Shown in pieces: positions 1 through 8,652 of a DNA stretch of 63,595 bases. The DNA is from Candidatus Avelusimicrobium cornigerorum (GTDB lineage Bacteria > Elusimicrobiota > Elusimicrobia > Elusimicrobiales > Elusimicrobiaceae), in the NCBI GenBank assembly GCA_002309715.1, contig DBXW01000002.1, positions 42,614 through 106,208 of the forward strand, in the 5' to 3' direction. How positions within the stretch are numbered: the first letter of the stretch is position 1; every line of letters begins with the position of its first letter. The notes below the pieces were generated by a model. It did not search any database and was not told the DNA's origin. It saw only the letters and a list, made by a program, of their open reading frames with translations. The position numbers and the translations under genes were made by a program.

Positions 1-39
1 CCCACGCGCATCAAGCAGTTGATGCGCTGTCTTCCCTAA
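1..39 (+). CDS. Possible 3' end of an upstream gene (partial)
   Basis: Frame 1 is open from the window edge to a TAA at 37-39 and would encode about twelve residues ending RCLP. A terminator-like hairpin follows a few bases later, as expected behind a gene. The fragment is too short to identify and the other two forward frames cannot be excluded, so this is only a suggestion. Confidence 0.25.
   Translation, partial: PTRIKQLMRCLP
6..27. repeat. Perfect 9-bp inverted repeat, loop of 4
   Basis: GCGCATCAA (6-14) is followed by a 4-base loop and its exact complement TTGATGCGC (19-27). There is no T-run behind it, so it is not a classical terminator by itself. It may belong to the end of the gene cut by the window edge. 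Confidence 0.5.
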
Positions 40-45
40 AATTAA

Positions 46-67
46 AAAGCACCCTGGCGGGTGCTTT
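46..67 (-). terminator. Intrinsic terminator, probably of tRNA-Thr
   Basis: Stem AAAGCACCC (46-54) pairs with GGGTGCTTT (59-67) around a 4-base loop. Read on the minus strand it lies just past the tRNA-Thr 3' end and runs into TTTTTAATTTT, a good U-tract. On the plus strand the stem is also followed by an A/T-rich stretch, so it could act in both directions. Confidence 0.75.
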
Positions 68-74
68 AAATTTT

Positions 75-147
75 AGCCAAGACGGGGGATCGAACCCCGG
101 ACCTATCGCTTACGAAGCGATTGCTCTACCAGCTGAGCTATCTTGGC
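75..147 (-). tRNA. tRNA-Thr (anticodon CGT)
   Basis: On the minus strand the sequence folds as a 73-nt cloverleaf. The acceptor stem is GCCAAGA/TCTTGGC, the D arm contains AGCTCAGCTGGTAGAGC, and the anticodon stem ATCGC/GCGAT encloses loop TTCGTAA, which gives anticodon CGT (Thr, codon ACG). The T arm contains GGTTCGATCC. The discriminator base is U. No CCA is encoded, unlike the tRNA-His in this window. Confidence 0.95.
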
Positions 148-236
148 AAAAACGATAACTACTGCTCTCTATATTTTACAAAAAAAGAGAACATTTTGCA
201 CGCGTGAGCACGTAATTATTTCATGCGGCGCCCGGT

Positions 237-2492
237 TTATTTACGGCTGCCGGAGTTGCGCAAGTAGTTAATTTGCATTTGAAATTGTTGCGCTAGGGGA
301 TGGTTTTGGTTTTGTTGTAAAAATTCCGGTTCCGTCACAACAGCGGGGCCTTGGCGGAAAAGGTTAAGCCATTTTTGTGCTTGTGCTAAATCTTTTTCCA
401 AGAGTGCGATTTGTACTAAATACATATATGTCTCCGGGTTAACGGGATCGGTTTGCAAAGCACGTACAAAAGATTTCTTGGCCTGTTTCATGTTCTCCAT
501 AGCGTCGCGGCTCAAAAAATCATGTTCAGCGGTGCTGTGGGCTTGTCCGGCCGCTTGCGAGCGTGTGAGCGCCATGCGATAATATAAGCGTCCTAAATTA
601 TTGTGTAAAAGAGCGTGATTGGGGGAGCGCTTTTCTACAAAAGAAAAGTCGGCCAAAGCGCGGGTATAATCATCGGAAGGAGCATCTTTGTCCCCACGAA
701 CGGGAGAGAATTTTTTGGTCAGATCAAAAATGTCCACCAACACATTACCGCGAAATTGGCGGTATTCGGCTTGTAGGGGATTAAGTTGAACGGCTTGGGT
801 AAAAAATCCGACAGAGCCTTCCAAATTGCGTTGATTATAAAGGGCAATCCCCAAACTGTAAAAATGATTGGCTTGAAAAGAGCGGAAGGCTGTTTTTTCT
901 AAAGGCATAAGCAACAACCACGGTACGAGCGCAAGCCAATAACGCGTAAACAATATCGCGCGTGCCACTATAAATCCGCTGACAAACAAACAACTTAAAA
1001 ACACTCCCCATGCTAAAAACAGTAATAATTTTTCACCGATATTTTGGGTTCCCATTACCGAAGTCATCAAATAGAACGATTGACACATCCCGCCGGCTAA
1101 AAACCCGAGTTCTTCTAAAATAATCAGGCGTAAAGTCCACACTGCCCACCAGGGAGATACGAGCGCCTTTTTGGTAGATAAAATTTCTTCTTCCGGGCGG
1201 CACAAGGCAATAAGTATCCCTATAAAAAGCGCAAAGAAAAATCCGCTGGATGCAAAGTGTATGCTAATGTCCACCCAACTGTGTATAAACATTCCGGCCA
1301 GCGCGATGGTGTATCCCAACACGTAGGAGAATTTTTCGGTTATTTTCTGTGTCTTTAGTGCGCGCCGCGCCAGTGCAAACACAAAAAGCATCATCCACAA
1401 AAAGATAGCCAACCCGACGGTGCCGGAAACGGCCCATTGCTCCAAGAGTTCATTTTCGGCATGCTGGGTTTCTGTATTGGGTGATTTTTCTATATAGAAA
1501 ATTTGCGGTCGGCGGTGTGCGGTATAAATGGTTTTAAAGTTCCCTACGCCTACGCCCATAAGCGGAGATTTTTTTACCATCTCAAAAGTTCCCAGCCACG
1601 TATGCGCCCGGAAACTAACCGATTGGAAGCGTTTGGCTGTATAAAACCCTGCCAATATCGTAGCGCATAATACGGTTATTAACGCAATCGTGTTAATTTT
1701 TTTGACGTGTTTTTTTAGTGCGGATGAGCCGTAATTGGCATATAAAATCACACCGATAGCGGCGGCTATTGCGTAGGCAAGCCAAGCGCCTTTACTTTCC
1801 GTAAAAAACAAAAGGACTAACCCTAAAACACCCAGCGCGGCATATTTTTTTTGGCGGGTGGATAAAAATAACGCGCTCAAAATACCTGAAGAAAAAATTA
1901 CAAAATCAGCAAAGAAATTGGGATTAGCGTGTGTGGAAAAAATACGTTTGGTAAACCAACCGCGCCACGGCATGGGGTCAAGCCCCGGAAAAAATCCGTC
2001 TAAAATTTGAACGGCTCCGTATGCAAACGAAATCCAAATGGCGGCTAGAAACCAGCGGGTAAGAGTTTTAATATCCGTGTAAGAAAACTCGGTCGCGGCT
2101 AAAAGAGTGACGGAACTATACAATAAAAAACGGATGAATTCTTCGGCGGCTTCGGCGTGTAACGGCGCAAAAACAAAGCATATAACATTCCACAATACGT
2201 AAGCAAAAACCGGCAGTAAAAACGGTAAATTTTGACGTGAAAAAGGATTTTGTCGTTGCAAAATTTTTAGGCTGCTCCACAGTGCCAAAAGCAAAAAACC
2301 GCCCATGTGCAAAAGCGTTAGTTTTACTTGTGCGGTATCGTACGTGCCGGTAAAAAAGGAAATACTGACCAGCAACCCCAACGCGCCCGTTACGTGGACA
2401 AGTGCCTTGTGTAAAAAGGACTCCATGGGCATTATTCCCGGTTTGTTGTGTTGCGCTACCGGGGGGCGAAAGGCGCGTTTTCGTTTAGTCAT
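237..2492 (-). CDS. O-antigen ligase family (Wzy/WaaL-like) membrane protein with TPR C-terminus
   Basis: A 751-residue polytopic membrane protein. The first ~540 residues hold about a dozen hydrophobic segments and match the O-antigen ligase/polymerase layout, including a large soluble loop around residues 290-345 between membrane segments (key region SPLMGVGVGNF). Residues ~545-740 are soluble and contain tetratricopeptide-like units, seen in AEYRQFRGNVL, ALLHNNLGRLYYR and NPETYMYLVQIALLEKDLAQAQKW. Members of this superfamily move undecaprenyl-linked glycans onto lipid A core or onto proteins, in the periplasm. Which acceptor is used here cannot be told from sequence. The start has no Shine-Dalgarno site but has TACCAT exactly six bases upstream, the leaderless layout seen elsewhere in this window. 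It stands alone, with tRNA-Thr downstream. Confidence 0.85.
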   Translation of the reverse strand: MTKRKRAFRPPVAQHNKPGIMPMESFLHKALVHVTGALGLLVSISFFTGTYDTAQVKLTLLHMGGFLLLALWSSLKILQRQNPFSRQNLPFLLPVFAYVLWNVICFVFAPLHAEAAEEFIRFLLYSSVTLLAATEFSYTDIKTLTRWFLAAIWISFAYGAVQILDGFFPGLDPMPWRGWFTKRIFSTHANPNFFADFVIFSSGILSALFLSTRQKKYAALGVLGLVLLFFTESKGAWLAYAIAAAIGVILYANYGSSALKKHVKKINTIALITVLCATILAGFYTAKRFQSVSFRAHTWLGTFEMVKKSPLMGVGVGNFKTIYTAHRRPQIFYIEKSPNTETQHAENELLEQWAVSGTVGLAIFLWMMLFVFALARRALKTQKITEKFSYVLGYTIALAGMFIHSWVDISIHFASSGFFFALFIGILIALCRPEEEILSTKKALVSPWWAVWTLRLIILEELGFLAGGMCQSFYLMTSVMGTQNIGEKLLLFLAWGVFLSCLFVSGFIVARAILFTRYWLALVPWLLLMPLEKTAFRSFQANHFYSLGIALYNQRNLEGSVGFFTQAVQLNPLQAEYRQFRGNVLVDIFDLTKKFSPVRGDKDAPSDDYTRALADFSFVEKRSPNHALLHNNLGRLYYRMALTRSQAAGQAHSTAEHDFLSRDAMENMKQAKKSFVRALQTDPVNPETYMYLVQIALLEKDLAQAQKWLNLFRQGPAVVTEPEFLQQNQNHPLAQQFQMQINYLRNSGSRK

Positions 2493-2510
2493 AACTATAT
2501 GGTAACAAAT

Positions 2511-3056
2511 TTATTTATAAGCGTTGTAAGAAACAATCTCTTCCAATTTTTTACGTCCGTGCGTCGCGGTATTTTCTTGCGTCGGATATCCAAGCGCAAT
2601 TAAATGTTCAATTTTTTGCCCGCCGGGTAAATGAAAAAATCGGGCGGCTTTGTCGCTGTTAAACCAGCCGATCCAACAACTGCCTATTCCCAAGTCCCAC
2701 GCACGCAATACCAAATGTTCGCACGCGATACCGTGGTCTACTAAATAAAATTCCGTTCGGCGGAAGAAATTACCCATCCGGCTGGTGAAGTTCCCTTTGT
2801 CCGAAACAGCGGCAATAAGCACCGGTGCCTTGGCGGCCCATTTGCTTATTGCATAGACTCCGGTAAAAACTTCTTGGCAAAAAGCATCCTTAACTTTGGG
2901 TTCATCCAGCACAATAAAATGCCACGGTTGAGAATTGCAGGCTGACGGCGCCAACCGGGCGGCATCCAAACATAGGTTGATTTTTTCCCTCGCTACCGGT
3001 TTATCTTGAAATTTGCGTACGCTATGGCGTGAAGCAATAACTTGTTCCAATTCCAT
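2511..3056 (-). CDS. Nitroreductase family FMN-dependent oxidoreductase
   Basis: This 181-residue protein has the family's N-terminal FMN-binding signature ASRHSVRKF (residues 9-17) and the ARLAPSACNSQPWHF segment (about 34-48). Near the end it has the GYP motif (ALGYPTQ). The length is typical for the compact nitroreductases that reduce nitroaromatics or quinones, or act on flavin-linked small molecules; the physiological substrate is unknown. AAAGGGGG lies just upstream of the ATG as a Shine-Dalgarno site. It is transcribed divergently from dapF across a 62-bp gap, so the two promoters must lie very close together. Confidence 0.85.
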   Translation of the reverse strand: MELEQVIASRHSVRKFQDKPVAREKINLCLDAARLAPSACNSQPWHFIVLDEPKVKDAFCQEVFTGVYAISKWAAKAPVLIAAVSDKGNFTSRMGNFFRRTEFYLVDHGIACEHLVLRAWDLGIGSCWIGWFNSDKAARFFHLPGGQKIEHLIALGYPTQENTATHGRKKLEEIVSYNAYK

Positions 3057-3106
3057 AATACCCCCTTTACTATAAAATATATTAGCAAAAAAGGCAGTTT
3101 GTTTTA

Positions 3107-3118
3107 TACAATAAAAAT
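3107..3118 (+). promoter_or_regulatory. Leaderless -10 element of dapF
   Basis: TACAAT (3107-3112) is followed by exactly six bases and then the dapF ATG at 3119. Transcription would therefore start at or next to the A of the start codon. There is no Shine-Dalgarno site and no clear -35 box. The same arrangement is found before ispH, pheS, the M3 peptidase, PBP1A and dgt. Confidence 0.55.
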
Positions 3119-3952
3119 ATGCAATTTACTAAATACAACGGGCTGGGTAACGACTTTGTTTTTTTAGATGAACAAACAGCCCTTTCCGTTAAAAATCCTA
3201 CCGTGTTGGCCCAAAAAATATGCGACCGCCGATTAGGCGTCGGGGCAGACGGTTTAGTGCTTTTGCTTCCTTCCGCTCGGGCAGACGTGCGGATGCGTAT
3301 TATCAATTCTGACGGTAGCGAAGCGGAGATGTGTGGCAACGCGTCGCGTTGTGTGCCCTTGCATTTGTACCGACGCGGCCTGTGCAAAAAGAAAAACATT
3401 TCTTTGGAAACATTGGCCGGCATTATTAAGACTGAAATTATAGATGAATCGTGCGGGCTGGTGCGGGTGGATATGGGCGTGCCGCGGTTGCGTCGTTCGG
3501 AAATTCCCGTTACCGGACTGGCCGATGATCGCGCCATCGGGATACCGGTGGGTGCTTGCGGGCGTACGTTTTTCGGTACGGCACTTTCTATGGGGAATCC
3601 GCATTTTGTGACATTTGTTGACGATGCCGAAGAAGTACCGTTGGAACAATGGGGGCCGGCATTAGAAACGCATAAATTATTTCCCCGCAAGTCTAATGTT
3701 GAATTTGTGCAAGTATTAAACAAATATGCCGTTCGTATGCGGGTATGGGAACGTGGCGCCGGGGTAACTCGTGCGTGTGGTACCGGGGCGTGCGCGGCCG
3801 CTGTGGCCGGTGTATTAAATAATAAAACCGCTGAAAAAATAACCGTTAAATTAGATGGCGGTGATTTGCAAATTGAGTGGCCCAATCAACAACACGTATG
3901 GATGACGGGCTTGGCACAAGAAGTTTTTACGGGAGAGTATACTGATTTATGA
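3119..3952 (+). CDS. dapF: Diaminopimelate epimerase
   Basis: DapF interconverts LL- and meso-2,6-diaminopimelate, the last step before lysine or peptidoglycan cross-link precursor. The 277-residue protein has both catalytic cysteines in context: Cys72 in EMCGNASRC and Cys220 in RACGTGACAAAV. It starts with the usual QFTKYNGLGNDF segment. Its stop overlaps the start of dapL by ATGA, so the two are translationally coupled and encode consecutive steps (DapL makes LL-DAP, DapF epimerises it). There is no ribosome-binding site; the start is explained by the leaderless -10 at 3107. Confidence 0.97.
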   Translation: MQFTKYNGLGNDFVFLDEQTALSVKNPTVLAQKICDRRLGVGADGLVLLLPSARADVRMRIINSDGSEAEMCGNASRCVPLHLYRRGLCKKKNISLETLAGIIKTEIIDESCGLVRVDMGVPRLRRSEIPVTGLADDRAIGIPVGACGRTFFGTALSMGNPHFVTFVDDAEEVPLEQWGPALETHKLFPRKSNVEFVQVLNKYAVRMRVWERGAGVTRACGTGACAAAVAGVLNNKTAEKITVKLDGGDLQIEWPNQQHVWMTGLAQEVFTGEYTDL

Positions 3953-5178
3953 CAGCCGTAAATCCGCATTATTTAAAATTACAAGGCAGTTATTTATTTT
4001 CCACGATTGCAAAAAAAGTGGCCGCTTACAAAGAAGCCCACCCGCAAGCGCAAGTAATCAGTCTGGGCATTGGGGATGTTTCCCAGCCGCTCGTTCCGGC
4101 GGTGGTGGATGCTTTGCGTCAAGCCAGCCTGGAAATGGGCCAAGCGGAAACTTTCCGCGGATATGGTCCGGAACAAGGCTATGCGTTTTTGCGTGAAACC
4201 ATTTTGCAAGGCGACTATATTTCCCGCGGTGTCAATTTGTCGGCTGATGAAATTTTTGTAAGCGATGGGGCTAAAAGCGATGTGGCCAATTTTCAGGAAT
4301 TATTTTCCGCGGATGCCAAAATAGCCTTGCAAGATCCGGTGTACCCGGTGTATTTAGATACCAACGTAATGGCCGGCCGTACGGGGCCCTATCAAGCGGG
4401 CCGCTACGGCGGAATTATTTACTTGCCGTGTGTGGAAGAAAATAATTTTTTACCACAGTTGCCCAGCGAGCACGCGGATATTATTTATTTGTGTTCTCCC
4501 AACAATCCTACCGGTGCGGCCTTAACAAAAGCAGCATTAAAAAAATGGGTAGATTATGCGTTGGAACACCACAGTATCATTTTGTATGATTCGGCCTATG
4601 AAGCCTATATTACGCAAGCCGATGTAGCGCACTCTATTTACGAAGTGCCGGGGGCGGAAAAAGTAGCGGTTGAGTTTCGCTCGTTTTCCAAAACAGCCGG
4701 TTTTACGGGAACACGTTGCGCTTATACGGTAGTGCCTAAAGGGGTTATGCTTACCACCCCGGATGGCGGACAAGTGAGTTTGCATAGTCTGTGGCTACGG
4801 CGGCAAACTACCAAATTTAACGGAGTGCCGTATATTGTGCAACGGGCCGCTGAGGCGGTATATTCACCGCAAGGGCGCGAACAAACGTGTAAAATAATTG
4901 CTATGTATCAGCAAAATGCGGCAACGATTTTGTCGGCCTTAAAAGAAGCGGGCTTAACGGCGTTTGGAGGTCAAAATGCGCCGTACATTTGGCTCAAAAC
5001 TCCCCAAGGGGTTGATTCTTGGTCATTTTTTGATAAACTGTTAGTAGAGGCCCAGGTAGTGGGAACTCCCGGAGTAGGTTTCGGGGCGTGCGGAGAAGGT
5101 TATTTTCGCTTGACGGCTTTTAATACCCCGCAATTAACGGAGCAAGCCGCCCGACGGGTGGCCGATTTGACGTTTTGA
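3949..5178 (+). CDS. dapL: LL-diaminopimelate aminotransferase
   Basis: DapL converts tetrahydrodipicolinate directly to LL-diaminopimelate with glutamate as amino donor, bypassing DapD/DapC/DapE. The 409-residue sequence is a fold-type I PLP aminotransferase: SPNNPTGA (about 183-190), the YDSAYEAYI aspartate region, and the PLP lysine Lys248 in SFSKTAGFTGTR. The N-terminus NPHYLKLQGSYLFSTIAKKV is characteristic of DapL. It overlaps dapF by four bases. This shortened pathway is known from Chlamydia, plants, some anaerobes and Elusimicrobiota. Confidence 0.97.
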   Translation: MTAVNPHYLKLQGSYLFSTIAKKVAAYKEAHPQAQVISLGIGDVSQPLVPAVVDALRQASLEMGQAETFRGYGPEQGYAFLRETILQGDYISRGVNLSADEIFVSDGAKSDVANFQELFSADAKIALQDPVYPVYLDTNVMAGRTGPYQAGRYGGIIYLPCVEENNFLPQLPSEHADIIYLCSPNNPTGAALTKAALKKWVDYALEHHSIILYDSAYEAYITQADVAHSIYEVPGAEKVAVEFRSFSKTAGFTGTRCAYTVVPKGVMLTTPDGGQVSLHSLWLRRQTTKFNGVPYIVQRAAEAVYSPQGREQTCKIIAMYQQNAATILSALKEAGLTAFGGQNAPYIWLKTPQGVDSWSFFDKLLVEAQVVGTPGVGFGACGEGYFRLTAFNTPQLTEQAARRVADLTF

Positions 5179-5191
5179 CAAGGAGAAAAAT

Positions 5192-5707
5192 ATGAATAAC
5201 AAAGGCTTTACGCTTATAGAATTATTAACGGTAGTATTGATTGTTGCCGTGTTAGTGGCCGTGGCCGCCCCGCAATATACGCGCTCTACCGAGCGTGCCC
5301 GGGCTACCGAAGCCATGACTAACGTCAAGGCGCTTAATGATGCTATTTATGCCTATGCGGCCGGGCGCAGTGGGGGGAGAGGCTGTCCGCAATCGTTTAA
5401 AAAATTAGTAGTTACGTTGCAACAAGAAGCCACTGATCAAGCCACCGATAAGATGATTTTTACAAAGGATTTTAAATATGTATTAGACGGTGCTACGGCC
5501 GCGCGTGTGCCGGGAACGGACTGCCCCGGCGTAACAGCGCAGCGCAATTCGCCGAGATATGATTATGTGATTTGGAATCCTTTTAAAGCAGGTACCGGCG
5601 GGAGAGGGACTGCGTTAGCGTGTTATAGCCCTAATGATCTTGAGTCTAGCAATTCTATTTGCAATTCATTAGGCTTGGATACGACCGACACACCTTACGA
5701 AGAATAA
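5192..5707 (+). CDS. Type IV prepilin-like protein (class III signal)
   Basis: 171 residues. The very short leader MNNKG is followed by FTLIELLTVVLIVAVLVAV: cleavage by prepilin peptidase after Gly5, N-methylated Phe, and Glu at mature position 5. The remainder is a globular domain with cysteine pairs (for example GRGCPQSF, GTDCPG, LACYS, SICNS), consistent with a disulphide-stabilised pilin head. The start has AAGGAGA seven bases upstream and lies only 13 bp behind dapL, so it is probably co-transcribed with dapF-dapL. It could be a major or minor pilin, or a type II secretion pseudopilin. No assembly genes are nearby. Confidence 0.88.
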   Translation: MNNKGFTLIELLTVVLIVAVLVAVAAPQYTRSTERARATEAMTNVKALNDAIYAYAAGRSGGRGCPQSFKKLVVTLQQEATDQATDKMIFTKDFKYVLDGATAARVPGTDCPGVTAQRNSPRYDYVIWNPFKAGTGGRGTALACYSPNDLESSNSICNSLGLDTTDTPYEE

Positions 5708-5786
5708 ATTTATTGCACGGCCTTGATTTTTTAGTGTTTTCAAGTAGAATATAATAAGGTAGATTTTGCCGGTTAGGAGACTATAT

Positions 5787-6440
5787 ATGAAAAAAATACT
5801 TTTCTTGTTTGCGTTGCTTTTGCCAACGCATGCCTTGGCTGTTGTATTGAGTAACCCTTTCTACAAAGCGGCAAGCACGGTGACGTTTTTCCCTACGCCG
5901 TATGTGGCGTATAGTCGGGTAAACGGTTTGGGGGTAGAATCTTCCCTATCCGTCGGAACAGGCACCGGATATGCTAAATTAAATTTGGGCAATCCGGCAA
6001 TGACGACGTCACCTATAACCATCCCTACAGGTACGACAGGCCAACAGTCCCCTATAATTAAGTTGCAAGGGGGCTCCTTAAATTTGACGGAAAAAGTAAA
6101 CGGGACAATTGTTAATCCGGGCAAAATAGTGGTGGGAACAGGGATTGTATTAGGAGACGTTGACATGACTATCTTACGCTTGCCGGCTTTTTTGAGTTTT
6201 GCGAACGTTAGAGCAGAAAGATATAACGGTGCTCCACCAAATACGCGAGCGATACCCATAGATGCCAAGAGTGTTTCTGCTATATCAGTGTTCACGGAGT
6301 CGCTTACTTTGTTTGGAAAACTGTTCCCGACTTGTTGGAGCGGGAACAAATTGGGGAAGATTTCTTTTGAAAAACTTAAACTTAGTGGTTCTAGTACTGA
6401 GCAATGGTATGTGGTTTGTTCGCTAGCGGTCCGACCGTAA
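5787..6440 (+). CDS. Secreted protein of unknown function
   Basis: The start is set at the ATG at 5787 because AGGAGA lies seven bases upstream and it opens a clear Sec signal peptide, MKKILFLFALLLPTHALA, with cleavage after ALA. An upstream TTG at 5766 would only add seven residues in front of the signal. The mature ~199 residues are rich in Gly, Thr, Ser and small hydrophobics, with two cysteines near the end (TCWSGN and VVCSLAV), suggesting a beta-rich exported protein. I recognise no family. Its position just behind a prepilin could mean a pilus-associated role, but that is inference. A candidate promoter TTGATT-N16-TAGAAT lies in the 79-bp gap behind the prepilin. Confidence 0.7.
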   Translation: MKKILFLFALLLPTHALAVVLSNPFYKAASTVTFFPTPYVAYSRVNGLGVESSLSVGTGTGYAKLNLGNPAMTTSPITIPTGTTGQQSPIIKLQGGSLNLTEKVNGTIVNPGKIVVGTGIVLGDVDMTILRLPAFLSFANVRAERYNGAPPNTRAIPIDAKSVSAISVFTESLTLFGKLFPTCWSGNKLGKISFEKLKLSGSSTEQWYVVCSLAVRP

Positions 6441-6468
6441 ATGTAAAGTCGGTTGGGGCACCTGTTTA

Positions 6469-6502
6469 TAGCCTTGCGCTTACATCGCGCAAGGCTACAT
6501 TT
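6469..6502 (+). terminator. Intrinsic terminator between convergent genes
   Basis: TAGCCTTGCGC (6469-6479) pairs perfectly with GCGCAAGGCTA (6487-6497) and is followed by CATTTTAAA. It ends the plus-strand unit finishing at 6440. Its right arm overlaps the TAG stop codon of the convergent lptB gene. Confidence 0.75.
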
Positions 6503-7214
6503 TAAAATCTTCCCCTAAGTAGAGCCGGCGGGCGTTTGTATCGGTAAGTAATGTGTTTTGGTCACCTTCTACCAAAATTTTCCCGTCGTAAATCAAATAA
6601 GCGCGTTCGGTAAGCGGCAATGTTTCGCGCACGTTATGGTCGGTAATCAGTACGCCGATGCCCTTGTCTTTAAGTTTAAAAATCATTTGACGTAAATCGG
6701 CTACGGTAATCGGATCAATACCGACGAACGGTTCATCTAGTAAGATAATTTTAGGATCACTTATCATACAACGGGCAATTTCCATACGACGTTTTTCCCC
6801 GCCGGAAAGGGTCCACGCCTTTTGCTTAGCCAGTTTGGTCAGTCCAAACTCGTTTAACAGTTCGTCTACCCGTCTTTTTTGAGTTTGTTTGTCGTCGCAA
6901 ATACGTTCCAACACGGCGCGTAAATTTTCTTCCACGGTTAATCCTTTAAATAACGTGGGCTCTTGCGCCAAGTAACCAAGCCCGTGGCGCGCGCGTTCAT
7001 ACATTGGTAGCGCGGTTACGTCGCTATCATCAATAAAAACGTGTCCGCTCGTCGGCCGAATAAAACCCACCAACATATAAAACGACGTGGTTTTCCCCGC
7101 GCCGTTAGGGCCGAGCAGCCCGACGATTTCACCGGAACGTACGTGAATGTCCACGCCTTTTACTACCATCCGGTCTTTATATACTTTGATGATTTGTTCG
7201 CTGCGTAGTTGCAT
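6495..7214 (-). CDS. lptB: Lipopolysaccharide export ABC transporter ATPase LptB
   Basis: LptB powers extraction of LPS from the inner membrane with LptF/G and passes it to LptC and LptA. The 239-residue protein has Walker A GPNGAGKTT (about 35-43), the ABC signature LSGGEKRR, Walker B ILLDEPF followed by VGIDP, and the H-loop TDHNV. The FVGIDPITV region is typical of LptB. It is the last gene of the kdsA-lptC-lptA-like operon, 8 bp behind the LptA-like gene. lptF and lptG are not in the window. Confidence 0.95.
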   Translation of the reverse strand: MQLRSEQIIKVYKDRMVVKGVDIHVRSGEIVGLLGPNGAGKTTSFYMLVGFIRPTSGHVFIDDSDVTALPMYERARHGLGYLAQEPTLFKGLTVEENLRAVLERICDDKQTQKRRVDELLNEFGLTKLAKQKAWTLSGGEKRRMEIARCMISDPKIILLDEPFVGIDPITVADLRQMIFKLKDKGIGVLITDHNVRETLPLTERAYLIYDGKILVEGDQNTLLTDTNARRLYLGEDFKM

Positions 7215-7222
7215 AAGTTTTC

Positions 7223-8122
7223 CTAAAATTTTTTATTAAGTTTAGAGTCGTTGATTTGCGGAGAAACAAACCAACCTTGCACTTGCCCGTCTAAACGGAT
7301 TTGCTGCCCTTGTGCATCGGATTTAATTTCATCAGCAATCACGGCGTAATCGCCTTGTTCGGTGGTGCCGAACGTAAGCGGCCTTGCGCCGTATGCGTGA
7401 GTAAGGTTGTTTTTCCGGTCATATTCCAAAGTATCTGCCACCAAGGTGCGTTTGCCGTCAGTGATGGTGGCGTTTCCTTCGGCCAACGCATATTCTTGTG
7501 TTTGTTTAAGTGTAATTTTTTGAGCCGTAATAATTTGTGTGCCTTGGGCGTCTTCGCGTTCCATGCGAACCTTTTTTTCCAGTATGTATATTTTTTCTTG
7601 GAGATTGAAATAAATAATTTGTGCAAAAGCCGTTACCAATTGCCCTTTTTCGTTGCGATAAACTAATTGTACCGGTTTTTGGGGTGTGCCGAACAGTTCT
7701 CCTTTTTGCGTTTGGTAATTGTAAGCGCCGCGGTCGGCTTGCGCTTGATAGAAGGAACCGTCGGGATTGTTTTGGCGCAAGAACACATGACCGCGAGCGG
7801 TGAAAGTATGGCGTGCCCTGTCGGACAATGCATAATCGGCGCGAAAGACATACGCTTCGTTATCGTAGGAAACGTGCCCGACAAATTCTTCCTGCTGTTT
7901 GTCTTTATAGATTACCCAATTATCACTTTGAACAAGGCCACCTAACACCGGGGGAATTTCTTGAGGAGAAAGTTTTTTGGGAGCCAGCGACTTTTTGGCT
8001 TGAGTTAGCGCCGGTTTCGGCGCTAGCGGTCGTGGAGCCGGAGTTTCTATGCGAGTGGTGCGGCACGCGCTTAAACACAAGGTGATCAAAAGTCCTAAAA
8101 AGAGGGTATATGTGTTTTTCAT
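7223..8122 (-). CDS. lptA: LptA/OstA-domain lipoprotein
   Basis: 299 residues with a lipoprotein signal ending LITLCLSAC (Cys about 20), then a Pro/Lys-rich linker, then an OstA/LptA beta-jellyroll region from about residue 60. The latter is seen in the repeated patterns VSYDNEAYVFRADYA, EKKVRMEREDAQGTQIITA and LAEGNATITDGKRTLVADTLEYD. Family role: the periplasmic LPS bridge between LptC and LptD. It is longer than the ~185-residue E. coli LptA and appears membrane-anchored by lipid, so it could be an LptA variant or an additional OstA-domain protein. It overlaps lptC by 4 bp and precedes lptB, which strongly supports a role in LPS transport. Confidence 0.8.
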   Translation of the reverse strand: MKNTYTLFLGLLITLCLSACRTTRIETPAPRPLAPKPALTQAKKSLAPKKLSPQEIPPVLGGLVQSDNWVIYKDKQQEEFVGHVSYDNEAYVFRADYALSDRARHTFTARGHVFLRQNNPDGSFYQAQADRGAYNYQTQKGELFGTPQKPVQLVYRNEKGQLVTAFAQIIYFNLQEKIYILEKKVRMEREDAQGTQIITAQKITLKQTQEYALAEGNATITDGKRTLVADTLEYDRKNNLTHAYGARPLTFGTTEQGDYAVIADEIKSDAQGQQIRLDGQVQGWFVSPQINDSKLNKKF

Positions 8123-8652
8123 AAGTGCGTTTTTAGTTCCCGAACCTCTTGTGGCAACCGTGTAGTTTGTTGTTTTAATTCAATTTTAGTAAGTTTGGAA
8201 TCAGTTTCTATGCCGCCGCGTGCGATGGTTTTGGCACTGCCGCGAGTGATAATTGTTTTTTGATCGGACCAAGCACGGTCGGGCTCTATATCATAAAAAA
8301 ATCGCGGGGCGGTAATGAGAGTTTGCTCGGTAATGGCGTTTATTTGAGCGTTTCCTTCAATAGTGACTCGCTTTTTTTCATAATTAAAAGTTCCGGTGTC
8401 GCCGCTGATGCGGGCACTATCTTGCCCGTTTTGTTTTAACAGTAAAATGGGATTTTTTAGCGTAGCGTTGGTTAAATCGGCAAAATCCACCGCTTGGGCT
8501 GTTAATAACCATTGTTGTTGGCTGCCTTTAGATTCAAAAATAGATACCCGGTTGGCAATTTGCGCTTCGCCGCTGTCATCCGGCGAAAAAGATTCTTTTT
8601 TCGTACAAGCGGATAGAATCAATAAAACAGAAAGCGCGAGTGTTTTTTTCAT
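8119..8652 (-). CDS. lptC: LPS export protein LptC, lipoprotein form
   Basis: A 177-residue protein with signal MKKTLALSVLLILSAC (lipobox Cys16) and a single OstA-like beta domain (residues ~35-160) containing ARISGDTGTFNYEKKRVTIEGNAQI. LptC sits at the inner membrane and receives LPS from LptB2FG. Enterobacterial LptC is anchored by a transmembrane helix; here the anchor is predicted to be lipid. It overlaps its neighbours on both sides by 4 bp. Confidence 0.82.
   Translation of the reverse strand: MKKTLALSVLLILSACTKKESFSPDDSGEAQIANRVSIFESKGSQQQWLLTAQAVDFADLTNATLKNPILLLKQNGQDSARISGDTGTFNYEKKRVTIEGNAQINAITEQTLITAPRFFYDIEPDRAWSDQKTIITRGSAKTIARGGIETDSKLTKIELKQQTTRLPQEVRELKTHL

Noticed and set aside
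40..236. Open frame 3 reading across the first 160 bases into the tRNA
   Set aside because: It runs through a terminator and the tRNA-Thr gene on the other strand, so the similarity to protein-like composition is chance.
3082..3885. 267-codon minus-strand frame across dapF
   Set aside because: It lies wholly opposite dapF, whose active-site cysteines are intact. The product is low in hydrophobic core pattern and matches no family.
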